In this document: positions 7,575 through 16,344 of the stretch, piece by piece
How positions within the stretch are numbered: the first letter of the stretch is position 1
Layout: every line of letters begins with the position of its first letter
Assembly: GCA_009711825.1 (NCBI GenBank)
Contig: VEMY01000017.1
Location: 1-44,691 of the forward strand
Direction of reading: 5' to 3'
Source: Bacillota bacterium
GTDB lineage: Bacteria; Bacillota; Proteinivoracia; UBA4975; VEMY01
Length of the DNA: 44,691 bases
The notes under the pieces: model-generated
Databases searched by the model: none
What the model was told of the DNA's origin: nothing
What the model saw: the letters and a program-made list of their open reading frames with translations, nothing else
Made by a program: the position numbers and the translations under genes

Positions 7575-9908
7575 CTAACCTCCTAACCCTTGTGGGCTCA
7601 GCGTGCGGCGCTGATTCTTTTCGCTGACCTCGTCGAGTTTACGCTGCACTCGGCCGTTATCTAAAAACTTCATGAAAGTATCGACCGACGCGACCAGCTG
7701 GCCGCGGTCGTTGACACCCTCGTGCCGAATGGTGCCGGAGATTTCCAGCTTTTTCGTGGCTCCGCCACCTCCACCGCTGCCACCAGCATCGGGGTTGTAT
7801 TTTTTAGGTACAACAGCCTCGCCTTTATGGATCCACGCCAGCATGTCATCGGGGACAAAATTTGTGCCAGTGGCGAGCTTCGGGATTTTGGGGAACGAAA
7901 CCTTGGGGATGTTGGGCAATCCAAATTCGCTACCGCCTATCAAGGGGACCCAATTGGGGACCTTGAATTTCGGGATCTTATTGATGGCGTTCCCGATGGC
8001 GTTGACCATCCTCTCAGCGGCGCCGATAATCCCATTGATGAGGCCAATGATGACATTGACCACTCCTTTGAGGATGCCGGCCATACCGTCCCACATCCGC
8101 TCCCAGTCGCCGGTGAAGAGGCCGATAAAAACGTCAAGGATGCCACGTATTATGGTGAGAGCGCCGTCGATGGTGCTTTTTATGACATCCCAGACGGTGG
8201 TGAGTATGCCGACGATGCTGTCCCACACAAATCCCCAGGCGACCATAATCCAGTCGCCCCACTTGTCCCAGACCCACTCTATCCAAGTTAGTGCCACGTC
8301 GATAACCGCCTGGATCAACTCCATCACCTGACCGATGATTGCCCAGATTTCTTCAAAGGCGTTGGTTACAAAGCCGATGATGTCGGCTCCCCAGTTGTCC
8401 CAAAACTCCCGAATATAGTCCAGCGCGATTGTTATAACCTCACGGATCACACCGATGACAGCCGTCACAACCTCCCGGATGGCCTCAAAAACCTCTGTCA
8501 CAACTTCCCTGAAGGTTTCGCTGGTGTGCCAGGCGTAAATAAAAAGCGCGACCAAAGCCGCGATGCCGAGGACAACCAAAGTGGTCGACGTGAGAAGCCC
8601 GCCTAGCGTACCAACCAGGAGTTTTAGTGTCCCAATCACAGAAGACGCTGTCCTGTAGGCCATGGAAAGTCCCAGCAGGAACGGTCCAATGGCTGCAACA
8701 ACGGCAATAATTACACCGATGACGGCCCTCATGCGGACGCTTAGCCCTGAGAACCATTCGGCAATTCTGCTCAGCCAGTCAACCCCTTTTTGCAGGGCTG
8801 GAATCAGGTAGTTGTTGAGTGCGGGCTCCAAATTTTTATATAGTTCCAGGGCGACATCAATAAGCTGGTCCTTAATCAGGCCAAGTTTATCCCAAAAGTT
8901 GTCGAGTTGTTTCTCGGCAACTTCGTCAGTGACGCCGCCTGCAGATTTCAAATCCTTTTCGTAGTTCCGGAGTGCATCCGAGTTGCCCATGAGGGCCAGG
9001 ATACCTTCCCGGGCTTGTTTCGTAAAGCCCATCTTTGCAAGCTCGGCCAGTTTTTCCTGCTCGCTCATGCCGCCGAGCGCGTCTTCTAGGTCCTCGGTGA
9101 TGTCCGCCATGTTACGCATGGTGCCGTCGGCGTTAAAAACATCAATACCTAACCGCTTAAAATCAGCTGCGGACTCGCGGGCGCGATCAGAGAGACCAAA
9201 CAGAGTGTTAGTGAGCAGCGTGCCCGCAGCCTCACCTTTGATGCCCTGGTCGGCGAAAACTGCTAACGCTGCCACGCCCTCCTCAACCTCTTTGTTGACG
9301 GTATTTAGAGCGTTACCAGCTTTGCTGGTGAGTGATGACGCAAACTCCTCGGTGCTGGCGTTGGCCAAAGTTTGCGCTTTGGTAAGCGTATCGCTAACGC
9401 GGCTCATGTTCTCGATATTTTCTGCTGTATCGTCAGATGCCAAGCCAAGCGCGCTCTGGGCGTCAGTGAGTAAGTCGGTTGCCCGCGCCATGTCAAAGTT
9501 CCCTGCCTGGGCAAATGCGGCAACTTTTGGTAAGGCCTCGATACTCTGTGCAGCGTCCAGGCCGGCGCTGGCCAGAAAATAATAACTCTCCGCAGCTTCA
9601 GTTGCGGAGAATCGGGTTGTTTTGGCCACGGAGCGAGCAGCACCTTCCATGTCGCCCCGCATTGCGTCCGAGACGTCACCCATGATGGCCAAAGATTTAG
9701 TCATGGCTGAATCAAAATCGGCGCCGAACTTTATAACGGCGCCGGTCGCGGCCACAATGGGGAGGGTGACGTGTGTGGTCATGGTTTTGCCGACACGGCC
9801 AAGTTTGTTTGCCGTCCGGTTGAGCTTGTTTTCAATTTTGCCTAGGTCTTTTTCGAGGCCCTTTGCATCTGAGCCGATGCGGACTATTAATGATGCTAAA
9901 GTTGACAC
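7575..9908 (-). CDS. tail tape measure protein (TP901 type)
   Basis: 777 residues. The protein sets tail length and is ejected with the DNA. A coiled start (KIENKLNRTANKLGRVGK) leads into the TP901 core, about residues 30-340, with FSATEAAESYYFLASAGLD. Hydrophobic helices lie at about 395-460, followed by Trp-rich amphipathic repeats (about 470-640) and a Gly-rich stretch near 715. By the usual rule of about 0.15 nm per residue the tail would be near 115 nm. The GTG at 9908 has GGGGAGGTGA upstream; that SD includes the stop of the frameshifted chaperone. Confidence 0.92.
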   Translation of the reverse strand: MSTLASLIVRIGSDAKGLEKDLGKIENKLNRTANKLGRVGKTMTTHVTLPIVAATGAVIKFGADFDSAMTKSLAIMGDVSDAMRGDMEGAARSVAKTTRFSATEAAESYYFLASAGLDAAQSIEALPKVAAFAQAGNFDMARATDLLTDAQSALGLASDDTAENIENMSRVSDTLTKAQTLANASTEEFASSLTSKAGNALNTVNKEVEEGVAALAVFADQGIKGEAAGTLLTNTLFGLSDRARESAADFKRLGIDVFNADGTMRNMADITEDLEDALGGMSEQEKLAELAKMGFTKQAREGILALMGNSDALRNYEKDLKSAGGVTDEVAEKQLDNFWDKLGLIKDQLIDVALELYKNLEPALNNYLIPALQKGVDWLSRIAEWFSGLSVRMRAVIGVIIAVVAAIGPFLLGLSMAYRTASSVIGTLKLLVGTLGGLLTSTTLVVLGIAALVALFIYAWHTSETFREVVTEVFEAIREVVTAVIGVIREVITIALDYIREFWDNWGADIIGFVTNAFEEIWAIIGQVMELIQAVIDVALTWIEWVWDKWGDWIMVAWGFVWDSIVGILTTVWDVIKSTIDGALTIIRGILDVFIGLFTGDWERMWDGMAGILKGVVNVIIGLINGIIGAAERMVNAIGNAINKIPKFKVPNWVPLIGGSEFGLPNIPKVSFPKIPKLATGTNFVPDDMLAWIHKGEAVVPKKYNPDAGGSGGGGGATKKLEISGTIRHEGVNDRGQLVASVDTFMKFLDNGRVQRKLDEVSEKNQRRTLSPQGLGG

Positions 9909-9912
9909 TTCG

Positions 9913-10616
9913 TCACCTCCCCAGCCGGTATTTAAGGTCGCGATACTCCCGCCGCGCCTGTGCGACGGGTTTCTTGGTTTTCGCCCTAGTGTAGTGCTCC
10001 AAGGGTTTTAGTCGTTTTTGCCTGCTCATGCTTTCGTTCCACCAAGCAACCGCTATTTGTTGTTCCTGGTAAGCATTTATTGCGGTGATCAACTCACCAG
10101 GGGTGTAGCGGCCAACCTCCCAGGGGCGAATCCCGGTTTTATGGATGTTCTTTTCTAACCGTTGGAGCCATTTTTGAAGACGGAAGTCAGCCAGCCCTTT
10201 TTCTTGCTGTCCGCTTCCGTCTCGGTGTTTTTTGCCTCGCCATCCCCGGGGAGGTCTTCGCCATCTCCGTTGCCAGGCGCACCTGCCTCGTAGATGTCGG
10301 AATCCTCATCTTCTTCATCCTGTTTGACCAGTCCGCTGGCAACGATCGCCTCGGTGATCTTGATACCGATTTTCTCGATATCGCCGCCGTCCTCGACAAA
10401 CCTTTGAAGCATCCCGCCCACCTTTTCAGGGGTCAGGCGCCGGTGCTGCCATTTCAAGCCAGCCCACAGCATTACCCGTAAAAAACTCATGGACAGCTCT
10501 TGGTGCATTATCTTGCCAAAACCCATGCCCAGGCGTTCTTCGGCATCAGCCATTGCGTTTATGTCAATCCTCAGCCGGTATTGTTCGCCGTTGAGGGTCA
10601 TCGGGACGTTCTTCAT
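9913..10616 (-). CDS. tail assembly chaperone fusion (gpG-T like) by -1 frameshift
   Basis: Reading the gene at 10155-10616 to codon 130 and slipping back one base at AAAAAAC gives an uninterrupted frame of 104 more codons to a TGA at 9915-9913, 234 residues in total. Without the slip the region 9916-10154 would be an unexplained gap. The extension has WLQRLEKNIHK, EVGRYTPGEL and WWNESMSRQKRLKPLEHY, typical of the T part of such chaperones. The long form usually links tail tube subunits to the tape measure. Position before the tape measure gene, the canonical heptamer and a stem 5 bases downstream all support it. Confidence 0.85.
10155..10616 (-). CDS. tail assembly chaperone, short form (gpG like)
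   Basis: 153 residues produced when ribosomes do not shift. The N-terminal half is helical with DINAMADAEERLGMGFG, close to GTA-TAC/Phage_TAC families, and an RVMLWAGLKWQHRRLTPEKV helix pair. The C-terminal 45 residues are acidic then basic and low-complexity, as is common around the frameshift site. Start ATG 10616 lies 14 bases after the major tail protein gene; the leader has AAGGGAGGGTTAGTCG. It coats the tape measure during tail assembly together with the frameshifted form. Confidence 0.88.
   Translation of the reverse strand: MKNVPMTLNGEQYRLRIDINAMADAEERLGMGFGKIMHQELSMSFLRVMLWAGLKWQHRRLTPEKVGGMLQRFVEDGGDIEKIGIKITEAIVASGLVKQDEEDEDSDIYEAGAPGNGDGEDLPGDGEAKNTETEADSKKKGWLTSVFKNGSNG
10179..10233 (-). 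promoter_or_regulatory. programmed -1 frameshift site with stimulatory stem-loop
   Basis: The heptamer A AAA AAC (10233-10227) is in the correct register of the gpG frame (GCA AAA AAC). Five bases later GACGGAAG (10221-10214) pairs perfectly with CTTCCGTC (10186-10179), an 8-bp stem with a 27-base loop that can form an inner CAGC/GCTG pairing. The -1 frame is open for 104 codons afterwards. All of this is directly visible; the efficiency of shifting is unknown. Confidence 0.85.
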
Positions 10617-10630
10617 CGACTAACCCTCCC

Positions 10631-11047
10631 TTATACAATCTCGGTGATTTCGCCAGTGCCTTGCAGCTCAATGCTGTAGGTGGCTTCACCGTCGTAGGGG
10701 CCTTCAAGTTCGCGGCTAGTGACGAGCGCCATGCCCTCTTTTGCATCTTCGCCGCCCTCTTGCCAGCGGGCCTTTACCTTTTTGCGGTTCCTCATGGCCT
10801 GAACCAGCTTGTTGTAGGCCTCTTCGGACTCGACATACACGCCGTCGCAGGAGATGGACCACTCGCCAAAGCCATACTCATTTTCGTGCATCCTGCCGGG
10901 GGACAGCTTGGATGTGGTGCTTACGGTGTCACGGGACTCAGAGAGCGTTGCACCACGTTGACCGCCAACAGGAGTCCAAACACTTTCGGGGTCAGTTTCT
11001 GTCTCAACCAGTATTAAGATGTCAACGCCGGTAATCTTCTCAGGCAT
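10631..11047 (-). CDS. major tail protein (tube)
   Basis: 138 residues. The protein polymerises into the tail tube. The short beta-rich sequence with VDILILVET at the start, the GQRGATLSESRDTVSTTSK segment and a YSIELQGTGEI end matches the TP901-1-type major tail family (PF06199-like). The position, after the tail completion gene and before the chaperones, is the usual one. ATG 11047 has AAGGAG 8 bases upstream; a GTG at 11056 would lie inside that SD and was rejected. Confidence 0.87.
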   Translation of the reverse strand: MPEKITGVDILILVETETDPESVWTPVGGQRGATLSESRDTVSTTSKLSPGRMHENEYGFGEWSISCDGVYVESEEAYNKLVQAMRNRKKVKARWQEGGEDAKEGMALVTSRELEGPYDGEATYSIELQGTGEITEIV

Positions 11048-11052
11048 GTCTT

Positions 11053-11484
11053 TCACTCCTTTTCATTTTCGTGCCAGATGTTGTAGACTGAGGCGATTAG
11101 GTAACTGTCGACCTCATCATCGTAAAAATCGTCCTGGTCGTCCAGGGCAATTGACTTTATTGTCAAACCACCCATGTCGCCGCGAAAAAACCCAACCAGG
11201 GCAGTTTCGATTGCATCTGAGCCGCGGGCAGCGTCTAGTTTGCGCCTAGCGGCCACCGTGATGCTAACCCGAGATTCGGTGATGCCGGTCAGGCCCAGCT
11301 TGGAGCGTTTGCGGTCAGTAAACGTGCGGCTGACTGCGGCAGCGGCCGGCTGCTTGAATCCCTGGGGGATGGTTTCAGGAAAAACCCCCTTGAGGGGAGA
11401 TTGCTTTATTGCCGGATGCTGTTTGAGGTATTGGATCACTACTTCGCGCAGCGTGTCCTTTTTGACTTCGGTTTGCTCGGTCAT
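11053..11484 (-). CDS. tail completion/terminator protein (DUF3168-like)
   Basis: 143 residues. The N-terminal helix (LREVVIQYLKQHPAI) and the alternating strands ending in VYNIWHENE resemble the DUF3168/gp17-like tail completion proteins that cap the tube and join it to the head. It overlaps the preceding HK97 gp10-like gene by 4 bases (ATGA) and is 6 bases from the major tail protein start, a typical tightly coupled order. Assignment rests on pattern and gene order. Confidence 0.75.
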   Translation of the reverse strand: MTEQTEVKKDTLREVVIQYLKQHPAIKQSPLKGVFPETIPQGFKQPAAAAVSRTFTDRKRSKLGLTGITESRVSITVAARRKLDAARGSDAIETALVGFFRGDMGGLTIKSIALDDQDDFYDDEVDSYLIASVYNIWHENEKE

Positions 11485-11915
11485 GTTACGGACCCCCTAA
11501 CAATTCTTCGCAAGCCATTGGTAATCTCACGTTCGACGTCAGCTTTTTTGTTGATTACGGCGGGCTCAAAAAACGGTTTTGATGGCATCCTGCCGACACT
11601 CTTTCCGCTTCTGTGGTGTCTTTCGACTGTGCCGCTTTCATACAGATGCGCGTGGGGCGCCTTTTTCCGGTCGACGGCTGCAAAAGCGCTGCGGAACATG
11701 TTGCCGCGGCGCTTGCTTTTCTTGGCCACCAAGGACCGCTTAAGTCTACCAGTCTTTTTGCCTCTGACGCGGCCCCGGGCTTCTTTTTTAATTATCCGCG
11801 CGCCAGAGAGCATGACGTTCTCGACGTCGGTCGAATCTACTGCAGACAGTAAGCTTTTTATCTTCTTTTCCGCCGCTTCAACACCACGAACATCGACCTC
11901 AATCCGAAAACCCAT
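11481..11915 (-). CDS. HK97 gp10-family head-tail protein
   Basis: 144 residues. The family joins the connector to the tail. Features: an N-terminal beta strand and a helix beginning VRGVEAAEKKIKSLL, a very basic middle (RGRVRGKKTGRLKRS), and the typical HAHLYESGT, then SKPFFEPAV motif before the last helix. ATG 11915 overlaps the upstream stop as TAATG and has GGTGGAG just upstream; a TTG at 11939 is less likely. Confidence 0.88.
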   Translation of the reverse strand: MGFRIEVDVRGVEAAEKKIKSLLSAVDSTDVENVMLSGARIIKKEARGRVRGKKTGRLKRSLVAKKSKRRGNMFRSAFAAVDRKKAPHAHLYESGTVERHHRSGKSVGRMPSKPFFEPAVINKKADVEREITNGLRRIVRGSVT

Positions 11916-12253
11916 TACTCCACCACCCGGCAGCGGCAAACGAGTTCGCGCCGGAGCCCTGTTGGGTCAGCAGGCCCGCCCACCAGTTCCAGGAGGCGAT
12001 CACCATGTTGCAACCGATAACCGGCCTTAACCACGGCTGTATAGTGGAGCCGCACCTCGACGGTCGTTTCTGCGTGCTCTTGCTGAGCCGCGTAGAGGCG
12101 GCGCCCAGTGAGGTCGGTGACCTCTGCCCAGCGGGTGCCGACGTGGGGCCAGTCATCAATCACCTGCCCCATTTCATCGGTGTTCCCCTGCTCGGTTGGG
12201 TCAGGAGGGGCATAGATTTTAACCCGGTGTATCATTTTGCCGGCTCGCACCAT
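11915..12253 (-). CDS. head-tail adaptor / head closure protein (SPP1 gp16 like)
   Basis: 112 residues. A compact beta-barrel type sequence: HRVKIYAPPDP at the start, then WAEVTDLTGRRLYAAQQ, VEVRLHYT and GDRLLELVG. This pattern is characteristic of the phage head-closure family (PF05521-like), which plugs the connector after packaging. ATG 12253 lies one base after the upstream stop and has GAGGAGGGG ahead; codons further upstream are in the preceding gene. Confidence 0.87.
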   Translation of the reverse strand: MVRAGKMIHRVKIYAPPDPTEQGNTDEMGQVIDDWPHVGTRWAEVTDLTGRRLYAAQQEHAETTVEVRLHYTAVVKAGYRLQHGDRLLELVGGPADPTGLRRELVCRCRVVE

Positions 12254-12254
12254 A

Positions 12255-12560
12255 TTACCCCTCCTCGCCGTTTTCTTCTCCATCTGTATCGCCGTCGCCA
12301 TCAGGGTAAGAATTTTGGAGCTGGCTGATTAAGCTTTTCCTGGTGTCTGCCATCTCCGAAACGCGAAAATACCAGTCGTGGATCCACGCGAGCATATACA
12401 GCCTGGCCAGCGCATTTTCTTCGCTGACATTCTCTGTCGCGTTTTTTAGCTGCTCTTTTGCTGCAGAAAGATAGCCCTGGAGCAGGCTGATCTCGTCAGG
12501 CGGTAAATCGTCCTGCTCCAGTCTCAACCACGTGATTACCTCTGGTAGGGTGAGTGCCAT
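12255..12560 (-). CDS. head-tail connector protein (HK97 gp6 like)
   Basis: 101 residues. An all-helical sequence (LPEVITWLRLEQDDL, LLQGYLSAAKEQLKNAT, LARLYMLAWIHDWYF) followed by an acidic tail. This is the phage_connect_1/gp6 fold that forms the ring below the portal. ATG 12560 follows an AGGGAGGGTGACC leader, 13 bases after the preceding small gene. The terminal DGDGDTDGEENGEE run is probably disordered. Confidence 0.9.
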   Translation of the reverse strand: MALTLPEVITWLRLEQDDLPPDEISLLQGYLSAAKEQLKNATENVSEENALARLYMLAWIHDWYFRVSEMADTRKSLISQLQNSYPDGDGDTDGEENGEEG

Positions 12561-12573
12561 TGGTCACCCTCCC

Positions 12574-12771
12574 TTACTTTTTCTCGGCGTTGGACTTGTC
12601 CTCAGCCTTTTTGCCTTTGGCCTCAGCCTTCTTTTCCGCCTCGGCCGGCTCGGCGACAGCAGCTTTAATCAACTGCTGCCCCCGGGCCTTGGTGACTTCG
12701 ATTTCCTGGCCGGGTTTACGGTGTTCGCCGGTCTCCCGGTCGCGGAAAGGGTACTTAACAATCATTTTCAT
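12574..12771 (-). CDS. small capsid-region protein
   Basis: 65 residues. The first 40 form a small beta domain (MIVKYPFRDRETGEHRKPGQ, then RGQQLIKAAVA) seen widely in phages directly after the capsid gene, with a conserved KPG turn and an R-x-x-x-LI helix. The remaining 25 residues are a charged Ala-Lys-Glu tail. Three bases separate it from the capsid gene. It may decorate or stabilise the head or act at the connector; its role is not established. Confidence 0.8.
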   Translation of the reverse strand: MKMIVKYPFRDRETGEHRKPGQEIEVTKARGQQLIKAAVAEPAEAEKKAEAKGKKAEDKSNAEKK

Positions 12772-12774
12772 GGC

Positions 12775-13959
12775 TTACACCTCCACGGTTATATGGCCGT
12801 ACTTAGCGGCGCCAGTATCCCACAGGCGAACATCGTCGCGGGAGATTGCCCGGAGCTCTAAGCTGTCACGCCGCCAGGCTTCGCCGCCCTCGCGGGTCGA
12901 TGCCAGGGCAAAGCGGCCGCGAGTGAAAAGGACAGCAGTCTGAGCCAAGTTGCCGATGAAGAACGGGGCGTTGGTGACCTCGGGGTCACCCTCGGTGATG
13001 TTGGACAGGTGCCGGTTAGAGACAACGCCAATCGGACGGCTGAGTAGCATTTTCTGGCCAGGGCGAGTGATGTCGTCCTGGAGCAGGTAGCGGCCCTTGT
13101 CGTCTTTGAGGGTGTCCAGCCAGTGGAAACCGCTTTGGTTGGTGAGGATCATCGAGGTGTTGCTGATGGCCGGGTCCAGCTCAACGTTCAGGACGTACTT
13201 GATTTTGTCGATGTCGGCGCCGGTCAGATCGTCAGGAGTCAAGCCTTTCAGCAGCGCGGTGATCAGAGTGTTCTTGGTAACAACGCCTTTGCGGGCCAGC
13301 CAGTCAATCACATACTGCAAGATGTTTTGATCGCTGTCAGCCAAAAGCTCACCCGTCAGCGGCAGGTATCCAGCACGTTTGACCAACTTATAGGTGACCG
13401 GGGTGAATTTGGGGTTGTCGGTCTTTTGGATCTCACCGTATTCCTCCACCTCAGCAAAAGGAGTCATATCTTCGTCGAGCTCAAGAACCCGGCTGCCGGA
13501 TGCGGTGTTGACGGTCTCAACCCGGATGTACTGCGACAGGTCGTTAAATTGCCGCATGAGTTCATTGATTCGAGTTTGGACGTCCTCAGGGATAATCAGA
13601 CCGGCATCGCCATCGGGCTCTCCGGTAACATCGCCAGAGTGCATAACCGCCTTGTAATCACGAACGATACCTTGTTCGTCGGCGTTCAAAGGCTTATTCC
13701 GGACGGCCTTAACGAAGGCTTTTTTATAAGCCTTGGCCAGCTCATCACGGTCCTTCTTTTCGCCGGCGGGGGCAGCATTGTTAATTTCACGCTGTTCCTC
13801 TTCGCCCAGCTCCTCCAGCATCTTGATCTGGTTCCGAATGTTTCTGACTTCCTTCATCTTGTTCTCGGCCTTGGCAGTTTCGCCCGCAGTGATATGATTG
13901 CGGACCTCCTGCTCGGCGTCGGCCAGCTTTGCTTGCAACTCACGCATTTGCCTTTTCAT
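12775..13959 (-). CDS. major capsid protein (HK97 fold)
   Basis: 394 residues. The first 75 or so are a charged coiled coil (the delta/scaffold domain normally removed by the prohead protease). The capsid fold follows: the N-arm and E-loop region (LIIPEDVQTRINELMRQFND, SGSRVLELDEDMTPFAEVEE), the P-domain helix and the A-domain with ILTNQSGFHWLDTLKDDKGR and PIGVVSN. ATG 13959 has AAAGGAGG upstream. It directly follows the ClpP-like protease, as in HK97-type cassettes. Confidence 0.93.
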   Translation of the reverse strand: MKRQMRELQAKLADAEQEVRNHITAGETAKAENKMKEVRNIRNQIKMLEELGEEEQREINNAAPAGEKKDRDELAKAYKKAFVKAVRNKPLNADEQGIVRDYKAVMHSGDVTGEPDGDAGLIIPEDVQTRINELMRQFNDLSQYIRVETVNTASGSRVLELDEDMTPFAEVEEYGEIQKTDNPKFTPVTYKLVKRAGYLPLTGELLADSDQNILQYVIDWLARKGVVTKNTLITALLKGLTPDDLTGADIDKIKYVLNVELDPAISNTSMILTNQSGFHWLDTLKDDKGRYLLQDDITRPGQKMLLSRPIGVVSNRHLSNITEGDPEVTNAPFFIGNLAQTAVLFTRGRFALASTREGGEAWRRDSLELRAISRDDVRLWDTGAAKYGHITVEV

Positions 13960-13961
13960 GG

Positions 13962-14816
13962 TTAATCAACCTCCTTTGTTTGGTCGACCGGGTTCCCGGT
14001 CTCTAGTTCTAATTCCAGTGCCAACAGTTTAAGCTTGTCCTCCTGGCCCTTAGCCTCAGCGGGGTCTGGCTCGGGGTTAGGGTCGGAGGTGTTGGGGTCA
14101 GGGTCAGCTAGGGTTGGGTCAGGACCGGCTGCTTTGGCCGCCACCAGGAACTTCGGGGCTTTGTTGTACCGAGTTAAGTCCATCTCCTGGCCGTTAATGA
14201 CGACTGTCCGGCCTCTGACGCTTGCTGCTACTTGCTTGGACTCCTCGACTTCATCAGCAAAGCCCGCCTCAACAGCTTCAGCAGCGGTCAGCCAGGTTTC
14301 AGCGTCCAATAAATCAATGATTTCCTGATCATCCTTGTCTGTTTTGGTTTTGTAGGCCGCCACCATGCTCCCCCGGATTTGGTCCAGGTCGTCAGCCAGC
14401 TTGCGGAAATCGTTAGCCTCCCCGAAACCAAAGGTCCATGGATTGTGGATCATAAGCATAGAGTTGACCGGCATGATGATTTTGTCGCCGGCCATGGCGA
14501 TAACGCTGGCGGCAGATGCTGCCAGGCCATCAATATAGACGTTGATCGTGGCGCTGTGGCGTTTGATTATGCTGTAGATTGTTTGTCCGGCAAAAACATC
14601 ACCGCCCGGGGAGTTAATATACACACGAATTTCGTCAACATCGCCAAGCGCGTCCAGGTCTTCCCGGAATTGTTTTGGGGTCACTTCGTCTCCCCACCAA
14701 CTGTAGTTGGAAATTTCGCCGTAAAGCAAAACCTCGCCAACCTTTTCGTCGCTTGCGGAGTTACGGATTGTCCAAAACTTTTCAGCCTGCTTGCCCTTCT
14801 TGCCCTTCTTGTCCAT
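13962..14816 (-). CDS. ClpP-like prohead protease
   Basis: 284 residues. A serine protease that matures the capsid. The ClpP core spans about residues 25-190: the INSPGGDVFAG oxyanion/turn motif (68-77), the nucleophile in DGLAASAAS (S101 most likely), the catalytic His in MLMIHNPW (H124) and a candidate third residue in the LLDAETWLTAAEA region. The C-terminal 90 residues are low-complexity (Asp-Pro-Asn repeats). ATG 14816 has GGAGGTGAG upstream; GTG 14825 overlaps that SD. It overlaps the portal gene end by 35 bases. Confidence 0.92.
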   Translation of the reverse strand: MDKKGKKGKQAEKFWTIRNSASDEKVGEVLLYGEISNYSWWGDEVTPKQFREDLDALGDVDEIRVYINSPGGDVFAGQTIYSIIKRHSATINVYIDGLAASAASVIAMAGDKIIMPVNSMLMIHNPWTFGFGEANDFRKLADDLDQIRGSMVAAYKTKTDKDDQEIIDLLDAETWLTAAEAVEAGFADEVEESKQVAASVRGRTVVINGQEMDLTRYNKAPKFLVAAKAAGPDPTLADPDPNTSDPNPEPDPAEAKGQEDKLKLLALELELETGNPVDQTKEVD

Positions 14817-16095
14817 TTTTCTCACCTCCCTCCCCGGAGTTGGTTATCTGTTTTTCGATTAGCTGTTCCAGTTGAGACAGAGGGACCATTGCTTTGTTAA
14901 CCAGTAGCATGTCGCCACCGTCAAACGGCGCAAGCTCTTCTTTTTCTCTGGCCTCATTGGGAGCGAGCATCCCACCCTGGATGCCCTTCCTGTAAGCCTC
15001 CATCCTGGTGCCAATGTCCGCCCGGAGAATGGAATCGACGTTGAAGCGAATGTAATACCCCGCCTCGAACTCAGACGGGGTGAACAATTTGTATGTCATT
15101 TCTTGCTCGTACATCGTTAAGATTGCTTGCAGCGTGTCGGAATAAAACTGCCGCTGCTGGTGCTCAATGTTGGTGTGGGTGGAGCGGTCCAGGTTGTTCA
15201 GCTGGTGCATTTTTATCCCGAAAGCGGTGGCAATCTGGACGGCGGTCAGCTGAGCGTTTTCCAAAAACTGTGCATCGGCCATGGTCAACTGAAGCTGTTG
15301 GAACTGGTACCCAAAGGGGAGCAATGCAACCCTGTGGGCATTTTTAAGGCCCGCCGCCATGCGTTCAAACCGCTCCCGAAACTTATCCTCGGCCTCTTTA
15401 TTTAAATCCCCGGTATAGTGGACAATGCCCTTCGCCTGGAGGCCTTGCTTAAAGAAGTCCCGAATGTACTTTGTGCCAGAGGCACCGGCCTCGACCAAGT
15501 ATTTGAGATACATAAGCGGCGGTACGCCAGTTATCCCGTCTAGGGTCATCGCTTTTAGGTGGATGATCTCTTCGGGATCCAGGCGAATTTCATCGCCGCC
15601 CGACTGGATTACGTACCAAACCCGCTTTTGCCGACCAAAAATGCCGGCATCGTCAACCCAAATTTGGACGTTCTCAGCATCAACTGGCCAGAGGTGGCGG
15701 AATTTACCCTTGTCGGGACCGCTGCGAACAACTTCGGGCACGATATATGCGTTACCGTGGAGGTTTCGCTGCGCTTCAGCGGCTCGGAACATGTCAATCG
15801 CAGTCATGTAGGGATTGGGCCGGTTTTTAAGTAACGGATAAAGCGGGTGTCCGGGGCGCTTTTTTATGCCCTGACTGGTCTCCTCGAAGATTTTACAGGG
15901 CAACTTTGCCACAGACTCACTCAGAATCTTGATACACGCGTAAACTGTGGCCTCTTTGAGGGCGTTTTTGCCACGGAGATTGATTTCGTCAGGCTGGATG
16001 CCTAGCATCTCCAACAAGCGGCGGTCGCCCAGCTCAACGGTTTCCGCTTCTGCGCGTACGTTTATTGTGTTGTGGACCAGGCGCCGGAATAACAT
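14782..16095 (-). CDS. portal protein (HK97 family)
   Basis: 437 residues. The dodecameric portal is the DNA channel of the head. Typical landmarks: ALKEATVYACIKILSESVAK near residues 45-64, LYPLLKNRPNPYMT, the NGNAY-like NLHGNAYIV, and the LLPFGYQFQQL region. The last 40 residues are hydrophilic. It starts 14 bases after the small membrane gene; the leader has AAAGGGGGCGTAAGCT. Confidence 0.92.
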   Translation of the reverse strand: MLFRRLVHNTINVRAEAETVELGDRRLLEMLGIQPDEINLRGKNALKEATVYACIKILSESVAKLPCKIFEETSQGIKKRPGHPLYPLLKNRPNPYMTAIDMFRAAEAQRNLHGNAYIVPEVVRSGPDKGKFRHLWPVDAENVQIWVDDAGIFGRQKRVWYVIQSGGDEIRLDPEEIIHLKAMTLDGITGVPPLMYLKYLVEAGASGTKYIRDFFKQGLQAKGIVHYTGDLNKEAEDKFRERFERMAAGLKNAHRVALLPFGYQFQQLQLTMADAQFLENAQLTAVQIATAFGIKMHQLNNLDRSTHTNIEHQQRQFYSDTLQAILTMYEQEMTYKLFTPSEFEAGYYIRFNVDSILRADIGTRMEAYRKGIQGGMLAPNEAREKEELAPFDGGDMLLVNKAMVPLSQLEQLIEKQITNSGEGGEKNGQEGQEGQAG

Positions 16096-16109
16096 AGCTT
16101 ACGCCCCCT

Positions 16110-16343
16110 TTACTGCTTATTGCCTTGTTTGCTTTGCTGCTTTAGGCCCGCGGACAGTGCCAGTCCTAAAAGAACCAGGACGCCGCCCAGGGTGTAGTTG
16201 CCTGCCAGTGGGCTGAGCATAAAAGATGCCCGGACGACAAAGCCCAGGCCCACGAGGACCAGGATGTCCTCAAAATACTCGGCTAATTTTCCCCGCAAAA
16301 AGAGCGCCGACGTTTTCGCCAGCGCAATGATGCCTGCTCCCAT
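16110..16343 (-). CDS. small membrane protein between terminase and portal
   Basis: 77 residues, ATG 16343 one base after the TerL stop. Two hydrophobic segments (about 25-42 and 48-65) flank a short Gly-Asn-Tyr turn, and the tail is basic (KQQSKQGNKQ). A longer reading in the same frame would lie inside TerL and is rejected. Small membrane proteins at this place are known in some phages, but the function is unknown; a role in superinfection or head assembly at the membrane would be speculation. Confidence 0.7.
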   Translation of the reverse strand: MGAGIIALAKTSALFLRGKLAEYFEDILVLVGLGFVVRASFMLSPLAGNYTLGGVLVLLGLALSAGLKQQSKQGNKQ

Positions 16344-16344
16344 T

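Noticed and set aside
13123-13965. Rightward 280-residue frame opposite the capsid gene
   Set aside because: Antisense shadow of the HK97 capsid gene without SD or family resemblance.
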